From: Pseudomonas poae
GTDB taxonomy: Bacteria > Pseudomonadota > Gammaproteobacteria > Pseudomonadales > Pseudomonadaceae
Direction of reading: 5' to 3'
Length of the DNA: 64,000 bases
Assembly (NCBI RefSeq): GCF_001439785.1
Contig: NZ_JYLI01000019.1
Coordinates: 52,413-116,412, forward strand
The notes below the pieces were generated by a model. That model searched no databases. It saw only the letters and a list, made by a program, of their open reading frames with translations, and was not told the origin of the DNA. The position numbers were made by a program, and so were the translations under genes. Positions 8,568 through 18,343 of this stretch are shown here, piece after piece (the first letter of the stretch is position 1; each line of letters opens with the position of its first letter).

Positions 8568-9476
8568 TCAGTGGCCACTTTCCCATCCGCCATGCACCGC
8601 CTTGCGAATAGCCTCCAGCAGCATGGCAAACGCCGGATTGTCATTGTGTTCGCGCCAGATCAGGTGCAGTTCGCTCTGCACACCTTCCCCAAGATCGATC
8701 TCGCGAAAGACCACATTCTTGAACACCACACTGCTGGCGCAACGCGGCACCAGCGCCAGGCCCATGCCGGCGTTGACCAGCGCCAGAATGGTCAGGGAAG
8801 AACCCAGCCATTGCACGTATTCCGGCGCCACGCGGGCTGAGCGCAGCATGCCCGTGAGCAGTTCGTTGAACGGCGGATAGGCCGAGTGGGCATACATCAG
8901 GAAGGGCTGGGCATCCAGGTCCTGCACCGAGACGTGCTCTGCCTGGGCCAATGGATGCCGGCAGTGCACGGCCAACACGAAGGGTTCGCGCACCAGGCAT
9001 TCGGTGGCGTAGCCGGGCTCCAGCAGGGGCGCGCGCACGATACCCAGGTCAATGCGGCGCGCGCGCAGGGCTTCATGCTGCTGATAGGTATTCATCTCGG
9101 CCAGGTCAATGCGCACATGGGGCTGCTTGAGCCGCGCTTCGGCGATGACCTTGGGCAGGAATTCATACACCGCGCTGCCCACGAAGCTGATGTTCACTGT
9201 GCCGATATCCCCTTCGGCGAAGCGTCGGGCGGTCACGGCGGCTTGTTGGGCGCGTTCGAGCAAGTTCTGCGCTTCGACGAAAAAAGCCCGGCCTGCGGCG
9301 GTGAGCGTGACGCTGCGGGTAGTGCGGGTGAACAGCTCCACCCCAAGGTGATGCTCCAGCAACTGGATCTGCCGGCTCAAGGGCGGCTGGGTCATGTTCA
9401 AGCGCTCCGCGGCACGGCGAAAGTTGAGTTCGGTGGCCACGGTGGTAAAGCAACGTAATTGAGTCAGCTCGAACAT
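8568..9476 (-). CDS. LysR-family transcriptional regulator
   Basis: A 302-residue LysR-type regulator. The N-terminal winged helix-turn-helix is clear (FTTVATELNFRRAAERL, MTQPPLSRQIQLLEHHLG, residues ~10-45), followed by a periplasmic-binding-like effector domain. The start is taken as the ATG at 9476 (MFELTQLRCF), the normal N-terminus of the family, rather than in-frame codons upstream. It is divergent from the permease and glucarate dehydratase genes with about 105 bp between them, the usual arrangement for a regulator of that operon. The expected inducer is an aldaric acid such as glucarate or galactarate (inference). Confidence 0.92.
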   Translation of the reverse strand: MFELTQLRCFTTVATELNFRRAAERLNMTQPPLSRQIQLLEHHLGVELFTRTTRSVTLTAAGRAFFVEAQNLLERAQQAAVTARRFAEGDIGTVNISFVGSAVYEFLPKVIAEARLKQPHVRIDLAEMNTYQQHEALRARRIDLGIVRAPLLEPGYATECLVREPFVLAVHCRHPLAQAEHVSVQDLDAQPFLMYAHSAYPPFNELLTGMLRSARVAPEYVQWLGSSLTILALVNAGMGLALVPRCASSVVFKNVVFREIDLGEGVQSELHLIWREHNDNPAFAMLLEAIRKAVHGGWESGH

Positions 9477-9582
9477 TGATCTAATCCAGGTATCAATCGA
9501 ATGCCAAGTTAGATTAGACGGGATCAATATCGGGCGTCCATCATCCCTGCGTCCCTAAAAAAATAATCAACGGGAGTCGCCC

Positions 9583-10974
9583 TTGAATACCGTTCAGAGT
9601 TCGCCCGACCCAACCGTGCTTGCCCGCGCGGCGGCCAAGGTCAAGCGTCACGTCCTGCCGCTGTTTGTGGTGATGTTCATCGTCAACTACATCGACCGGG
9701 TCAACATCGGCTTTGTGCGCAGCCACCTGGAAACCGACCTGGGCATTGGTGCGGCCGCCTACGGCCTGGGCGCGGGTTTGTTCTTCATCGGCTACGCGCT
9801 GTTCGAAGTGCCGTCCAATCTGCTGTTGCAGCGCTACGGCGCCCGCGCCTGGTTGACCCGCATCATGTTCACCTGGGGCGCGGCCGCCATGGCCATGGCC
9901 TTTGTGCAGGGCGAAACCAGTTTCTATGTGCTGCGCTTTATTCTCGGCGCCGCCGAAGCCGGGTTCTTCCCCGGCATCATCTACTACTTCACCCAGTGGC
10001 TGCCGGCCAGCGAGCGCGGCAAGGCCATGGCGATTTTTCTCAGCGGTTCGGCCATCGCCTCGGTGATTTCCGGCCCGGTGTCAGGCGCGCTGCTGAGTGT
10101 GAGTGGCCTGAGCCTGCATGGCTGGCAGTGGATGTTCCTCATTGAAGGTTTCGCCTCGATCGTGCTCTGCGGGTTTGTGTGGTTCTGGTTGCAGTCCCAT
10201 CCCCGTCAGGCCAGTTGGCTCAGCGACGAAGAAAAACAGGCACTGGTCGGTGCCATTGCGCTCGAACAGCTGGCACGTGAGGCCGCGCAGGTGAGCCGGC
10301 CGTCGATGTTCAAATTGCTGGCCGACAAACAGATCGCATTGTTCTGCTTTATCTACTTTTCCATTGCCCTGACCATTTACGGCGCGACCTTCTGGCTGCC
10401 AAGCATGATCAAGCAGATGGGCAGTCTCGGCGACTTTCAGGTCGGCCTGTTCAACGCGATCCCCTGGCTGATTTCCATTGTCGCCATGTACGGCTTTGCC
10501 GCTCTGGCCAGCAAGTGGAAACACCAGCAGGCCTGGGTGTCGCTGATGCTGGTGATTGCCGCCTTCGGCATGTTCATGTCCACCACGGGTGGCCCGGTGT
10601 TTGCGTTTGTCGCCATCTGTTTTGCTGCGATAGGTTTCAAGGCGGCCTCGGCGCTGTTCTGGCCGATTCCCCAGGGTTACCTGGATGCGCGTATCGCTGC
10701 GGCGGTGATTGCCTTGATCAACTCGGTCGGCAATCTGGGTGGATTCGTCGCGCCAACCACTTTTGGCTTTCTGGAGCAGACCACCGGCTCCATCCAGGGC
10801 GGGCTTTATGGCCTGGCGGCCACCTCGCTGGTGGCGGCAGTGGTGGTGTTTTTTGCCCGCACCGCGCCACGCGGCGGCGTCCCCGCCAGCACCGCGCCCG
10901 TCGAACCGCCCATCAGCCAACCTCGCGACGCTCACCACACCTTGCGTTCAGGCCAACAGGGAGCCCTCTCTTGA
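9583..10974 (+). CDS. gudP: MFS transporter, probable glucarate permease
   Basis: A 463-residue inner-membrane protein with about 12 hydrophobic segments, of the anion:cation symporter branch of the major facilitator superfamily. The N-terminus shows the family signature IVNYIDRVNIGF in helix 1 and an early loop PSNLLLQRYGARAWLTR. The start is the TTG at 9583 with CGGGAG upstream. The stop overlaps the TTG start of the dehydratase gene, so the two are coupled. Close relatives carry D-glucarate, galactarate, phthalate or tartrate; the neighbour enzyme favours glucarate or galactarate. Confidence 0.88.
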   Translation: MNTVQSSPDPTVLARAAAKVKRHVLPLFVVMFIVNYIDRVNIGFVRSHLETDLGIGAAAYGLGAGLFFIGYALFEVPSNLLLQRYGARAWLTRIMFTWGAAAMAMAFVQGETSFYVLRFILGAAEAGFFPGIIYYFTQWLPASERGKAMAIFLSGSAIASVISGPVSGALLSVSGLSLHGWQWMFLIEGFASIVLCGFVWFWLQSHPRQASWLSDEEKQALVGAIALEQLAREAAQVSRPSMFKLLADKQIALFCFIYFSIALTIYGATFWLPSMIKQMGSLGDFQVGLFNAIPWLISIVAMYGFAALASKWKHQQAWVSLMLVIAAFGMFMSTTGGPVFAFVAICFAAIGFKAASALFWPIPQGYLDARIAAAVIALINSVGNLGGFVAPTTFGFLEQTTGSIQGGLYGLAATSLVAAVVVFFARTAPRGGVPASTAPVEPPISQPRDAHHTLRSGQQGALS

Positions 10975-12245
10975 AAATCATCCGCGTCAGCGTCACCCCG
11001 ATTGCCTTCCGCGACCCGCCATTGCTCAACGCCAGCGGCATTCATGAACCCTTCGCTTTACGCTCGATCATCGAGATCGAGAGCGACACCGGCTATATCG
11101 GGCTGGGTGAAAGCTATGGCGATGCGCCGGCGCTGGCGATTCAGCAGCAGGTCGCGCCACAGTTGATCGGCCTCGATCCGCTGCACCTCAACCAACTGCG
11201 CTCTATCGTGCAGGCCACCGTGGCCGCGCAAAAGACCATCAGCCTGCCCGGCGCCGAGCTGGCGCCGGGTTCCCATGCCAGCAAGGCGGTGAGCAATGCC
11301 TATTCGGCCTTTGAGGTGGCCTTTCTCGACTTGCAGGCCCACGCGCTGAATGTGCCGTTGGTTGATTTGCTGGGCGGGGCGATCCGCGACCGCATTCCCT
11401 TCAGCGCCTACCTGTTTTTCAAGTACGCCCAGCACATCGACGCGCCCTACAAGCCCGACAGCTGGGGCGAGGCGCTGAGCGCGCAACAGATCGTCGCCCA
11501 GGCGCGGCGGATGATCGAAAACCATGGCTTCAAAAGCATCAAGCTCAAAGCTGGCGCCCTGGACCCCGAACACGAAGTGGCCTGCATCAAGGCCCTGAAA
11601 GAGGCTTTTCCCGGGGTTCCTTTGCGCATTGACCCGAATGGCAACTGGTCCCTGGCAACCTCGGTGCGCATGGCGCAACTGCTCGGCGATGACCTGCAAT
11701 ATTACGAAGATCCCACCCCAGGCCTGGACGGCATGGCCGAGCTGCACGCGCACACCGGGCTGCCCCTGGCCACCAATATGGTGGTCACCGACTTCGATGA
11801 ATTTCGCCGCAGCGTGGCGCTCAATAGCGTGCAGATCGTACTGGCCGATCATCATTACTGGGGTGGACTGCGCGACACCCAGGTGCTGGCCAAAATGTGC
11901 GACACCTTTGGCCTGGGCGTGTCGATGCATTCCAACTCACACCTGGGCATCAGCCTGATGGCCATGGCCCATGTGGCCGCCGCGGTGCCCAATCTCGATT
12001 ACGCCTGCGACACCCACTACCCGTGGCAGGAACCGGACGAGGAAGTGATCAAGGGCGGCAAGCTGCCCATTGTCGACGGCTGCGTGACAATTACCCGCGC
12101 CCCGGGACTGGGGCTTGAGCTGGACCACGATCAACTGGGCAAGCTCCATGACCAATACTTGAGTTGCGGTATTCGTCAACGCGACGACGTGAAACAGATG
12201 CAGCGCTATCAGCCTGACTGGACAAGCGTAAAACCGCGTTTTTAA
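10971..12245 (+). CDS. gudD: Glucarate dehydratase family protein (enolase superfamily)
   Basis: A 424-residue protein of the enolase superfamily, glucarate dehydratase subgroup. The catalytic set is visible: Lys191 and Lys193 in SIKLKAG, Asp221 in RIDPNG, Glu246 in YEDPTPG and His320 in SMHSNSHLGISL. It dehydrates D-glucarate (and often L-idarate) to 5-keto-4-deoxyglucarate, feeding 2-oxoglutarate formation. The start is the TTG at 10971, overlapping the permease stop, with AACAGGGAG upstream. Together with the permease and LysR gene it forms an aldarate uptake and catabolism unit. A galactarate-specific or related acid-sugar dehydratase cannot be excluded. Confidence 0.87.
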   Translation: MKIIRVSVTPIAFRDPPLLNASGIHEPFALRSIIEIESDTGYIGLGESYGDAPALAIQQQVAPQLIGLDPLHLNQLRSIVQATVAAQKTISLPGAELAPGSHASKAVSNAYSAFEVAFLDLQAHALNVPLVDLLGGAIRDRIPFSAYLFFKYAQHIDAPYKPDSWGEALSAQQIVAQARRMIENHGFKSIKLKAGALDPEHEVACIKALKEAFPGVPLRIDPNGNWSLATSVRMAQLLGDDLQYYEDPTPGLDGMAELHAHTGLPLATNMVVTDFDEFRRSVALNSVQIVLADHHYWGGLRDTQVLAKMCDTFGLGVSMHSNSHLGISLMAMAHVAAAVPNLDYACDTHYPWQEPDEEVIKGGKLPIVDGCVTITRAPGLGLELDHDQLGKLHDQYLSCGIRQRDDVKQMQRYQPDWTSVKPRF

Positions 12246-12262
12246 AAGGGTCGCTTGAGTTG

Positions 12263-12300
12263 CCCGGTCGCACCTTCACGGTGCCGCCGGGATTTTTTTT
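12263..12300 (+). terminator. Rho-independent terminator after gudD
   Basis: A GC-rich hairpin (CCCGG and GCACC pairing with GGTGC and CCGGG around a TTCAC loop) is followed by eight T residues. It lies 18 bp beyond the gudD stop and closes the permease-dehydratase operon. Confidence 0.85.
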
Positions 12301-12409
12301 GCGCGCATTTGCGCAGAATCCCGGCTGTTGGGTACCGCGATGCAACGAATCGGCGCCGTTGCCCCTCCTATGTCTACGAATAACCTTTCACGAGACAGGT
12401 AGTGGGCTT

Positions 12410-14476
12410 ATGACGGCGGCAGACAAGGATCATGTGAACTGGCTGGTACAACAATCGATGCTGAACGCTGCGCGCCAGCGCGCCCGGCTGTATTCGGGGC
12501 AGGGCCGGTTGTGGCAGCAGCCTTACGCCCAGACGCGGCCGCGTGATGCTTCCGCCTTGTCGTCGGTGTGGTTCACCGCGTACCCGGCCTCGATCGTGAC
12601 CCGTGAAGACGGCACCGTGCTGGAGGCTTTGGGCGATGAAGCGCTGTGGCATGCGCTGTCGAAAATCGGCATTCAAGGCATTCACAACGGTCCGCTGAAA
12701 AAATCCGGTGGTCTGTCCGGCACCCGCCATACGCCCACCATCGACGGCAACTTCGACCGCATCAGCTTCGAAATCGACCCTCAACTGGGCACCGAAGCGC
12801 AGTTGCAGGCGCTGACCCGCATGGCCGCCGCGCATAACGCGGTGATCATCGATGACGTGATCCCGTCGCACACCGGCAAGGGCGCGGATTTCCGCCTGGC
12901 CGAGATGGGGTATGAGGACTATCCGGGGCTTTACCACATGGTGGAAATCCGCGAGGAAGACTGGTCCTTGCTGCCCGACGTCGCCGAAGGGCGTGATGCG
13001 CAGAACCTCAGCCCGCTGCAGGTGGATGCCCTGCGCGACAAGCACTACATCGTTGGCCAACTGCAACGGGTGATCTTTTTCGAGCCCGGCGTAAAGGAAA
13101 CCGACTGGAGTGCCACGCCGGTAGTGCTGGGCGTCGACGGCAAACCACGGCGCTGGGTGTACCTGCATTACTTCAAGGAAGGCCAGCCATCGCTCAACTG
13201 GCTTGACCCGTCATTCGCCGCGCAGCAGATGATCATCGGCGACGCCCTGCATGCCATCGATGTGATGGGGGCGAAGATCCTGCGCCTGGATGCCAACGGC
13301 TTCCTCGGTGTCGAACGCAAGCTGGACGGCACCGCCTGGTCGGAAAGTCACCCGCTGTCCATCACCGGTAACCAGTTGATCGGCGGCGCGATTCGCAAGG
13401 CCGGCGGCTTCAGCTTTCAGGAACTGAACCTCACGGTGGACGACATCGCGTCGATGTCCCACGGCGGTGCAGACCTGTCTTACGACTTCATCACGCGACC
13501 GGCCTACCAGCACGCCTTGCTGATGGGCGATGCGGAGTTCCTGCGCCTGATGCTGCGCCAGATGCACAGCCTGGGCATCGACCCCGGCTCGCTGATTCAC
13601 GCGCTGCAGAACCACGACGAACTGACCCTGGAGCTGGTGCACTTCTGGACGCTGCACGCCCACGACAGCTACCTGTACCAGGGCCAGACGTTTCCCGGCA
13701 ATATCCTGCGCGAGCACATCCGCGAGCAGATGTATGAGCGCCTGACCGGCGAGCATGCGCCCTACAACCTCAAGTTCGTCACCAATGGGGTGTCGTGCAC
13801 CACCGCCAGCATCATCACGGCGGCGCTGGGCATTCGTGACCTGGACGCGATCACGCCGGCCGATGTCCAGCAGATTCGTCAGATCCACTTGCTGCTGGTG
13901 ATGTACAACGCCATGCAGCCCGGGGTGTTTGCGTTGTCTGGCTGGGACTTGGTGGGCGCGTTGCCGCTGGCGGTCGATGAGGTCGCTCACCTGATGCAGG
14001 ATGGCGACACCCGCTGGATCCATCGCGGTGCGTACGACCTGGTGGACCTGAACCCCGAGGCCGAGCTGTCGGCAGGGCAGATGCCACGCTCCAAATCCTT
14101 GTATGGCAGTTTGAACAGCCAGTTGCAGGACCCGGAGTCGTTCGCCTGCCAACTGCAAAAAATTCTCGCCGTGCGCCGCGCCTATGACATTGCCGCGAGC
14201 CGCCAGATCCTGGTGCCGGACGTCGAGCATCCAGGTTTGCTGGTGATGGTCCACGAGCTGCCAGCCGGCAAGGGCACGCAGATCACCGCGCTGAACTTCG
14301 GCGCCACGCCGATCACTGAAACCCTGCACTTGCCCAATATCGCGCCGGGGCCGGTGGTGGACATCATCAATGAGCGGGTCGAGGGCGACTTGACGGCCGA
14401 GGGTGAGTTCACCATCACGCTGGATGCCTATGAAGGGCTGGCGCTGCGGGTGGTGAGCAGCACCCCGATGCTGTGA
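12410..14476 (+). CDS. treS: Trehalose synthase (GH13, Pseudomonas stutzeri type)
   Basis: A 688-residue cytoplasmic GH13 enzyme, nearly the same length as the remembered P. stutzeri trehalose synthase (about 689) and alike throughout. Catalytic residues are visible: nucleophile Asp294 in LRLDANGF, acid/base Glu338 in FSFQELN and Asp403 in QNHDELTL. It interconverts maltose and trehalose by intramolecular transglucosylation, supporting osmotic and desiccation tolerance. The start is the ATG at 12410 (MTAADKDHVNWL); the in-frame stretch upstream covers the gudD terminator and is not coding. It appears monocistronic. It lacks the fused maltokinase domain found in the larger Pseudomonas TreS. 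Confidence 0.88.
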   Translation: MTAADKDHVNWLVQQSMLNAARQRARLYSGQGRLWQQPYAQTRPRDASALSSVWFTAYPASIVTREDGTVLEALGDEALWHALSKIGIQGIHNGPLKKSGGLSGTRHTPTIDGNFDRISFEIDPQLGTEAQLQALTRMAAAHNAVIIDDVIPSHTGKGADFRLAEMGYEDYPGLYHMVEIREEDWSLLPDVAEGRDAQNLSPLQVDALRDKHYIVGQLQRVIFFEPGVKETDWSATPVVLGVDGKPRRWVYLHYFKEGQPSLNWLDPSFAAQQMIIGDALHAIDVMGAKILRLDANGFLGVERKLDGTAWSESHPLSITGNQLIGGAIRKAGGFSFQELNLTVDDIASMSHGGADLSYDFITRPAYQHALLMGDAEFLRLMLRQMHSLGIDPGSLIHALQNHDELTLELVHFWTLHAHDSYLYQGQTFPGNILREHIREQMYERLTGEHAPYNLKFVTNGVSCTTASIITAALGIRDLDAITPADVQQIRQIHLLLVMYNAMQPGVFALSGWDLVGALPLAVDEVAHLMQDGDTRWIHRGAYDLVDLNPEAELSAGQMPRSKSLYGSLNSQLQDPESFACQLQKILAVRRAYDIAASRQILVPDVEHPGLLVMVHELPAGKGTQITALNFGATPITETLHLPNIAPGPVVDIINERVEGDLTAEGEFTITLDAYEGLALRVVSSTPML

Positions 14477-14483
14477 TGAAGTG

Positions 14484-14510
14484 GCCTGGGGTGCCAGTGG
14501 CACCTCAGGC
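14484..14510. terminator. Hairpin between convergent genes
   Basis: GCCTGGGGTGCC pairs with GGCACCTCAGGC around an AGT loop, eight bases past the treS stop and overlapping the stop of the opposing small gene. It has no T tract, so it may act as a bidirectional or stabilising hairpin. Confidence 0.5.
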
Positions 14511-14825
14511 AGTCAGCGATGCATGCCACTGTGCATAGGGCGTGTTGTCGACCTTGTGCCGGTTGAAGTCCGGCGCACCATCGTCCCACCACACCGGGCC
14601 GCGTTCGCCCAACGCGACCTTGGCCTTCTGCACGTTTGCCCTCGCAGCGGTCAACTCACCCGAATCACCCGAGGCCTTGGCGGCCCTCACGTCGCGGCGC
14701 GCGACCATCAATTGGTTGACCAGCGCCTGCCTGACGTCGTCAGGCAAGGACGGGTTACTGCACCGCCACAACGTGCCCTTGACCACGAAGTAGCGACCGT
14801 CCGGTGTGCCGGGATACGCACTCAC
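14505..14825 (-). CDS. Unrecognised 106-residue protein downstream of ligD
   Basis: A small protein starting at the ATG at 14825, which overlaps the end of the ligD reading frame by four bases, so it is probably translated from the same transcript. It has a motif-like N-terminus (PDGRYFVVKGTLWRC), a charged helix-rich centre and a C-terminal WWDDGAPDFNRHKV. I do not know a function for the family, but its coupling to a DNA-repair ligase suggests an accessory role in end joining (inference). It has no signal peptide or membrane segment. Confidence 0.75.
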   Translation of the reverse strand: MSAYPGTPDGRYFVVKGTLWRCSNPSLPDDVRQALVNQLMVARRDVRAAKASGDSGELTAARANVQKAKVALGERGPVWWDDGAPDFNRHKVDNTPYAQWHASLTA

Positions 14826-17800
14826 GTCAAACCGATGCGCTTACGCATCTGCGCCGTGATGGTTTGCCGGGTTCCAGGCAGATCGGCCCACGGGTCGGCG
14901 TCCAGTTCGCCCAGGCGCTCATGCAGATTGCGCACAGTCCATTGGTTGGCGCCCTTGAGGTCTTTCAACTCCTCCTTGAAGATCGGCACTGACACCGGTA
15001 GCCCCTCGCGGCTGCGGGCTGCGTAGGCGCAGATGGTGGTGGCGCCCATGCCATTGCGCAGGTAGTCGATGAAAATTTTCCCCACCCTGTTTTTCGGCCC
15101 GGAAACCGCCGAAAACCGATCCGGCAGCAGGTTGGCGATGTGCTTGACCACGGCATGGCTGAAGCTTTTGACCGCATCCCAGTCGGCCTTCGGCGTCAGC
15201 GGCACGACGATGTGAATACCCTTGCCGCCGCTGGTTTTGAGAAAGGATTTGAGCCCCAGTTCGTCCAGTACCGTCAAGGTCAGCTGGGTAGCCTCGATCA
15301 TGCTTTTCCAGGGCAACGCCGGGTCCGGGTCCAGGTCGAGAATGAAGCGATCGGGCTTTTGCAGGTTTTTGGACAGCGCATTCCAGGTGTGCAGCTCGAT
15401 GCTGTTCATCTGCACCGCGCCCACCAGCGCCTCGATGTTGTTGATCAGCATCACCGGGTGGCCAGTCTCTTCCTTGCCAATGATCTCAATGCCGGGAATC
15501 GCCAGGTGTTCTGCGTTTTTCTGAAAAAACAGCTCGCCGCCAATGCCATCCGGCGCACGCACCAAGGCGACAGGTCGATTGAGCAACTGCGGCAGGATCC
15601 ATTCGCTGATGCTGATGTAATAGTCCGCCAGGTCACGCTTGGTCGCGCCGCTGGCGGGGTCGATCACGCGCTGGGGATGGGTGAGCCTGAGCGTGGTCGA
15701 GCCCTTTTTGTCGGGTTCAGTCTGGGTCATCGCCTTGGTCTTCCTGGCGGTTTTGGGTTTGATGGCAGGGGCAGGGCGCTCCTCGATAATCGATTCGGCG
15801 GGTTTATCGTTACGCAGCCCGTGAAACACCGCCTGCCTGACGGCGCCGTCCTGAGTGATTTCGGCGAATGCGACTTCTGCCAGCAGTGCGGGTTTGAGCC
15901 AATGCACGCCCTTGGCCTCGAACCCCGTTGGCGGGTTGACCACCGCAGGTTTTTTGACTTCAAGCGGGGTCAATTGCGCAAAGATCGTCGCCAGTGTCGC
16001 CTGGGTGAAGCCGGTACCCACTTTGCCCGCGTAGCGCAGCTCACCGCTGTCGTCATCATGCAACCCCAGCAACAGCGCACCGAACTTGCTGCGCGAGCCC
16101 TTGGGTTCGGTATAGCCGATGATGACGAATTCCTGACGCCGCTTGCATTTGAGTTTGATCCAGTCGCCGCTGCGCCGTGACTGGTACGCACTGCCCACAC
16201 GCTTGCCGATCAGACCTTCCATGTGCATGTCGCAGGCGCTGTTGAGCAGTGCCTCGGGCGTTTCGGCGAAGTCTGCCGAGTACTTGAGTACTTCGCTGTC
16301 GCTGCGCTCGAGCACCTTGGCCAGGGCGCCCCGGCGTTGCTCCACCGGCACGTCACGCAGGTCCATGCCGTTGAGAAAGGGCAGGTCGAACAGGTAGTAA
16401 ACGATGTTGCCACTACGCGCCTGCTCGAACGCATTCTGCAAGGCCTGGAAATCCGGCACGCCGTGTTCGTTGGCCACCACCACTTCGCCATCGAGCCAGG
16501 CGGAGGTGAGGCCAAGGCTGGCAATCGCCTCGGCCTGGCGCGGCAGCTTATGCGTCCAGTCGTTGCCGTTTCGCGTAAACAATTGCACCTTGCCGTCCTC
16601 CACCCGAGCCAGGATACGGTAGCCGTCGAACTTGATTTCATAGCGCCATTCACCCTCCGGCGCAGAATCCACCAACGTGGCCAGCTCAGGCTTGAGGCTT
16701 TGCGGCAGCGCGGACGCAACGGCATTCTCCAGCTTCTTCGCGCGCGTGGGCGTGGCGCGCTTGACGGGGGCCTTGTCGACAGGTTTGGCCTGCGCCGCCC
16801 TGGTCTTTTTCGGCACGATGGTGCGCTCGCTCAGCACACTGTGGGGCTCGGCCTTCACCACGTCGTAATCGCTCTCGGCGCGGGCGAACTCGTCCTGATG
16901 CTTGATCAGAAACCATTGCTCCTGCTTGCCCGGCATATGCGTCTTGACCAGGTTCCACACGCCCCCGAGCTTTTCGCCCTGCAACTCGAATTTGAGGCGG
17001 CCTTTGGCATAGGCTTGCGCCGGGTCCGACAGCGGTTTCCATAGGCCGCGGTCCCAAACGATAACGTCGCCAGCGCCGTAATGACCCTCGGGTATGCTGC
17101 CTTCAAAGGTCGCGTAGTCCAGCGGATGATCTTCGACGTGCACGGCCAGGCGCTTGTTTTTTGGGTCCAGCGAGGGCCCCTTGGGCACCGCCCAGCTTTT
17201 GAGGGTGCCGTCGAGTTCCAGGCGAAAGTCGTAATGCAGACGGCTGGCGTCGTGCTTTTGAATGCAGAACTGCAGGGCGTTCGGCTTGGTACGTTTCTTG
17301 CCCTTGGACGCGCCGCCTGCGGGTTCGGAAGTCGCGTCGAAATCACGTTTGTGGTGGTACTCGTCCAGGGCCTTGTTCGCTTTTGGTGTCTTCTTTGCGC
17401 GTGTTTTGCGCGATGAAAGCTCGATCCAGGTGGGCGCATGATCACTGGCGTGCTCCTCGCCGCGCACCCAGGCGTCGACACCGGCGTTTTTGAGATGCGG
17501 GGCGAGTACCGGGTTAAGCAGAAGATGGTCGATACGCAGGCCGGAATTCTTCTGCCAGTGTTGCCGGAAATAATCCCAGAACGTATAGACCCGCTCCTCG
17601 GGATACAGGTGACGCACCGAGTCGACCCAACCCTGGTCCAGCAACCGTTGATAACACTCGCGGCTCTGCGGCTGAAGCAGCGCATCCTTGAGCCATGAGC
17701 GGGTGTTGTAGATGTCGAAGTCGGTGGGCACCACATTGAAATCTCCCGCCAGCACCACCGGGTGTTCGCTTGCTTGCAGCGTGCGTGCATGTTCGATCAG

Positions 17801-18190
17801 GTGTTCGAACCACTTGAGCTTGTAGTCGAACTTGGGCCCCGGCTGCGGGTTACCGTTGGGCAGGTACAGGCAACCGACCACCACCCCGTGCACGGCCGCT
17901 TCGAGGTAGCGCGACTGCGAATCGTCTTCCGCGCCGGGCAAGCCTTTGTGAATCAACAATGGTTCGGAGTCGCGGGCGAGAATTGCCACGCCATTCCAGG
18001 CCGCTTGCCCATGGTGCAGGCAACCGTAGCCGGCCGCCTCAAGCTCGGCAGCCGGGAAGGCTTTGTCCTGTGCCTTGAGCTCCTGCAGGCAGACAATGTC
18101 CGGCTGCTCTTTGTCCAGCCACTGCAACAGGTTGGGCAACCGCGCGCCGATGCCGTTGACGTTGAATGTGGCGATCTTGAGGTTCTGCAT
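14822..18190 (-). CDS. ligD: Exonuclease III - DNA ligase D fusion protein
   Basis: One uninterrupted frame of 1122 residues. Residues 1-258 are a full exonuclease III / AP endonuclease: metal ligand Glu37 in CLQELK, LAGDFN (148-152), RIDHLLLN and C-terminal ASDHAP. A basic linker (RKTRAKKTPKANK) leads into a complete LigD: 3'-phosphoesterase (about 275-440, QKHDASRLHYDFRLEL), ATP-dependent ligase (about 490-795, nucleophile Lys520 in EIKFDGYR) and primase-polymerase (about 835-1115, catalytic Asp pair in ILDLDPDP, 952 and 954). LigD seals double-strand breaks with Ku, which is not in this window. The two parts normally come from separate genes; no stop, Met or other plausible start is visible at the junction near 17395. 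The start at 18190 has GAAGGAT upstream. Confidence 0.93.
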   Translation of the reverse strand: MQNLKIATFNVNGIGARLPNLLQWLDKEQPDIVCLQELKAQDKAFPAAELEAAGYGCLHHGQAAWNGVAILARDSEPLLIHKGLPGAEDDSQSRYLEAAVHGVVVGCLYLPNGNPQPGPKFDYKLKWFEHLIEHARTLQASEHPVVLAGDFNVVPTDFDIYNTRSWLKDALLQPQSRECYQRLLDQGWVDSVRHLYPEERVYTFWDYFRQHWQKNSGLRIDHLLLNPVLAPHLKNAGVDAWVRGEEHASDHAPTWIELSSRKTRAKKTPKANKALDEYHHKRDFDATSEPAGGASKGKKRTKPNALQFCIQKHDASRLHYDFRLELDGTLKSWAVPKGPSLDPKNKRLAVHVEDHPLDYATFEGSIPEGHYGAGDVIVWDRGLWKPLSDPAQAYAKGRLKFELQGEKLGGVWNLVKTHMPGKQEQWFLIKHQDEFARAESDYDVVKAEPHSVLSERTIVPKKTRAAQAKPVDKAPVKRATPTRAKKLENAVASALPQSLKPELATLVDSAPEGEWRYEIKFDGYRILARVEDGKVQLFTRNGNDWTHKLPRQAEAIASLGLTSAWLDGEVVVANEHGVPDFQALQNAFEQARSGNIVYYLFDLPFLNGMDLRDVPVEQRRGALAKVLERSDSEVLKYSADFAETPEALLNSACDMHMEGLIGKRVGSAYQSRRSGDWIKLKCKRRQEFVIIGYTEPKGSRSKFGALLLGLHDDDSGELRYAGKVGTGFTQATLATIFAQLTPLEVKKPAVVNPPTGFEAKGVHWLKPALLAEVAFAEITQDGAVRQAVFHGLRNDKPAESIIEERPAPAIKPKTARKTKAMTQTEPDKKGSTTLRLTHPQRVIDPASGATKRDLADYYISISEWILPQLLNRPVALVRAPDGIGGELFFQKNAEHLAIPGIEIIGKEETGHPVMLINNIEALVGAVQMNSIELHTWNALSKNLQKPDRFILDLDPDPALPWKSMIEATQLTLTVLDELGLKSFLKTSGGKGIHIVVPLTPKADWDAVKSFSHAVVKHIANLLPDRFSAVSGPKNRVGKIFIDYLRNGMGATTICAYAARSREGLPVSVPIFKEELKDLKGANQWTVRNLHERLGELDADPWADLPGTRQTITAQMRKRIGLT

Positions 18191-18343
18191 GGCCTCGATC
18201 CTTCAATGTTCTCGGTGCTTTCTTATCCGAGTCTCGAAGAACGGAGCGAGTTCTAAATTTGTTGCCTGGGCGCGGCGCCCGTATCCAGTTGAACTGCCAG
18301 AGGCTCAAGCTGCCGAAATGCAGACAACCCAGAGGACACCGCG

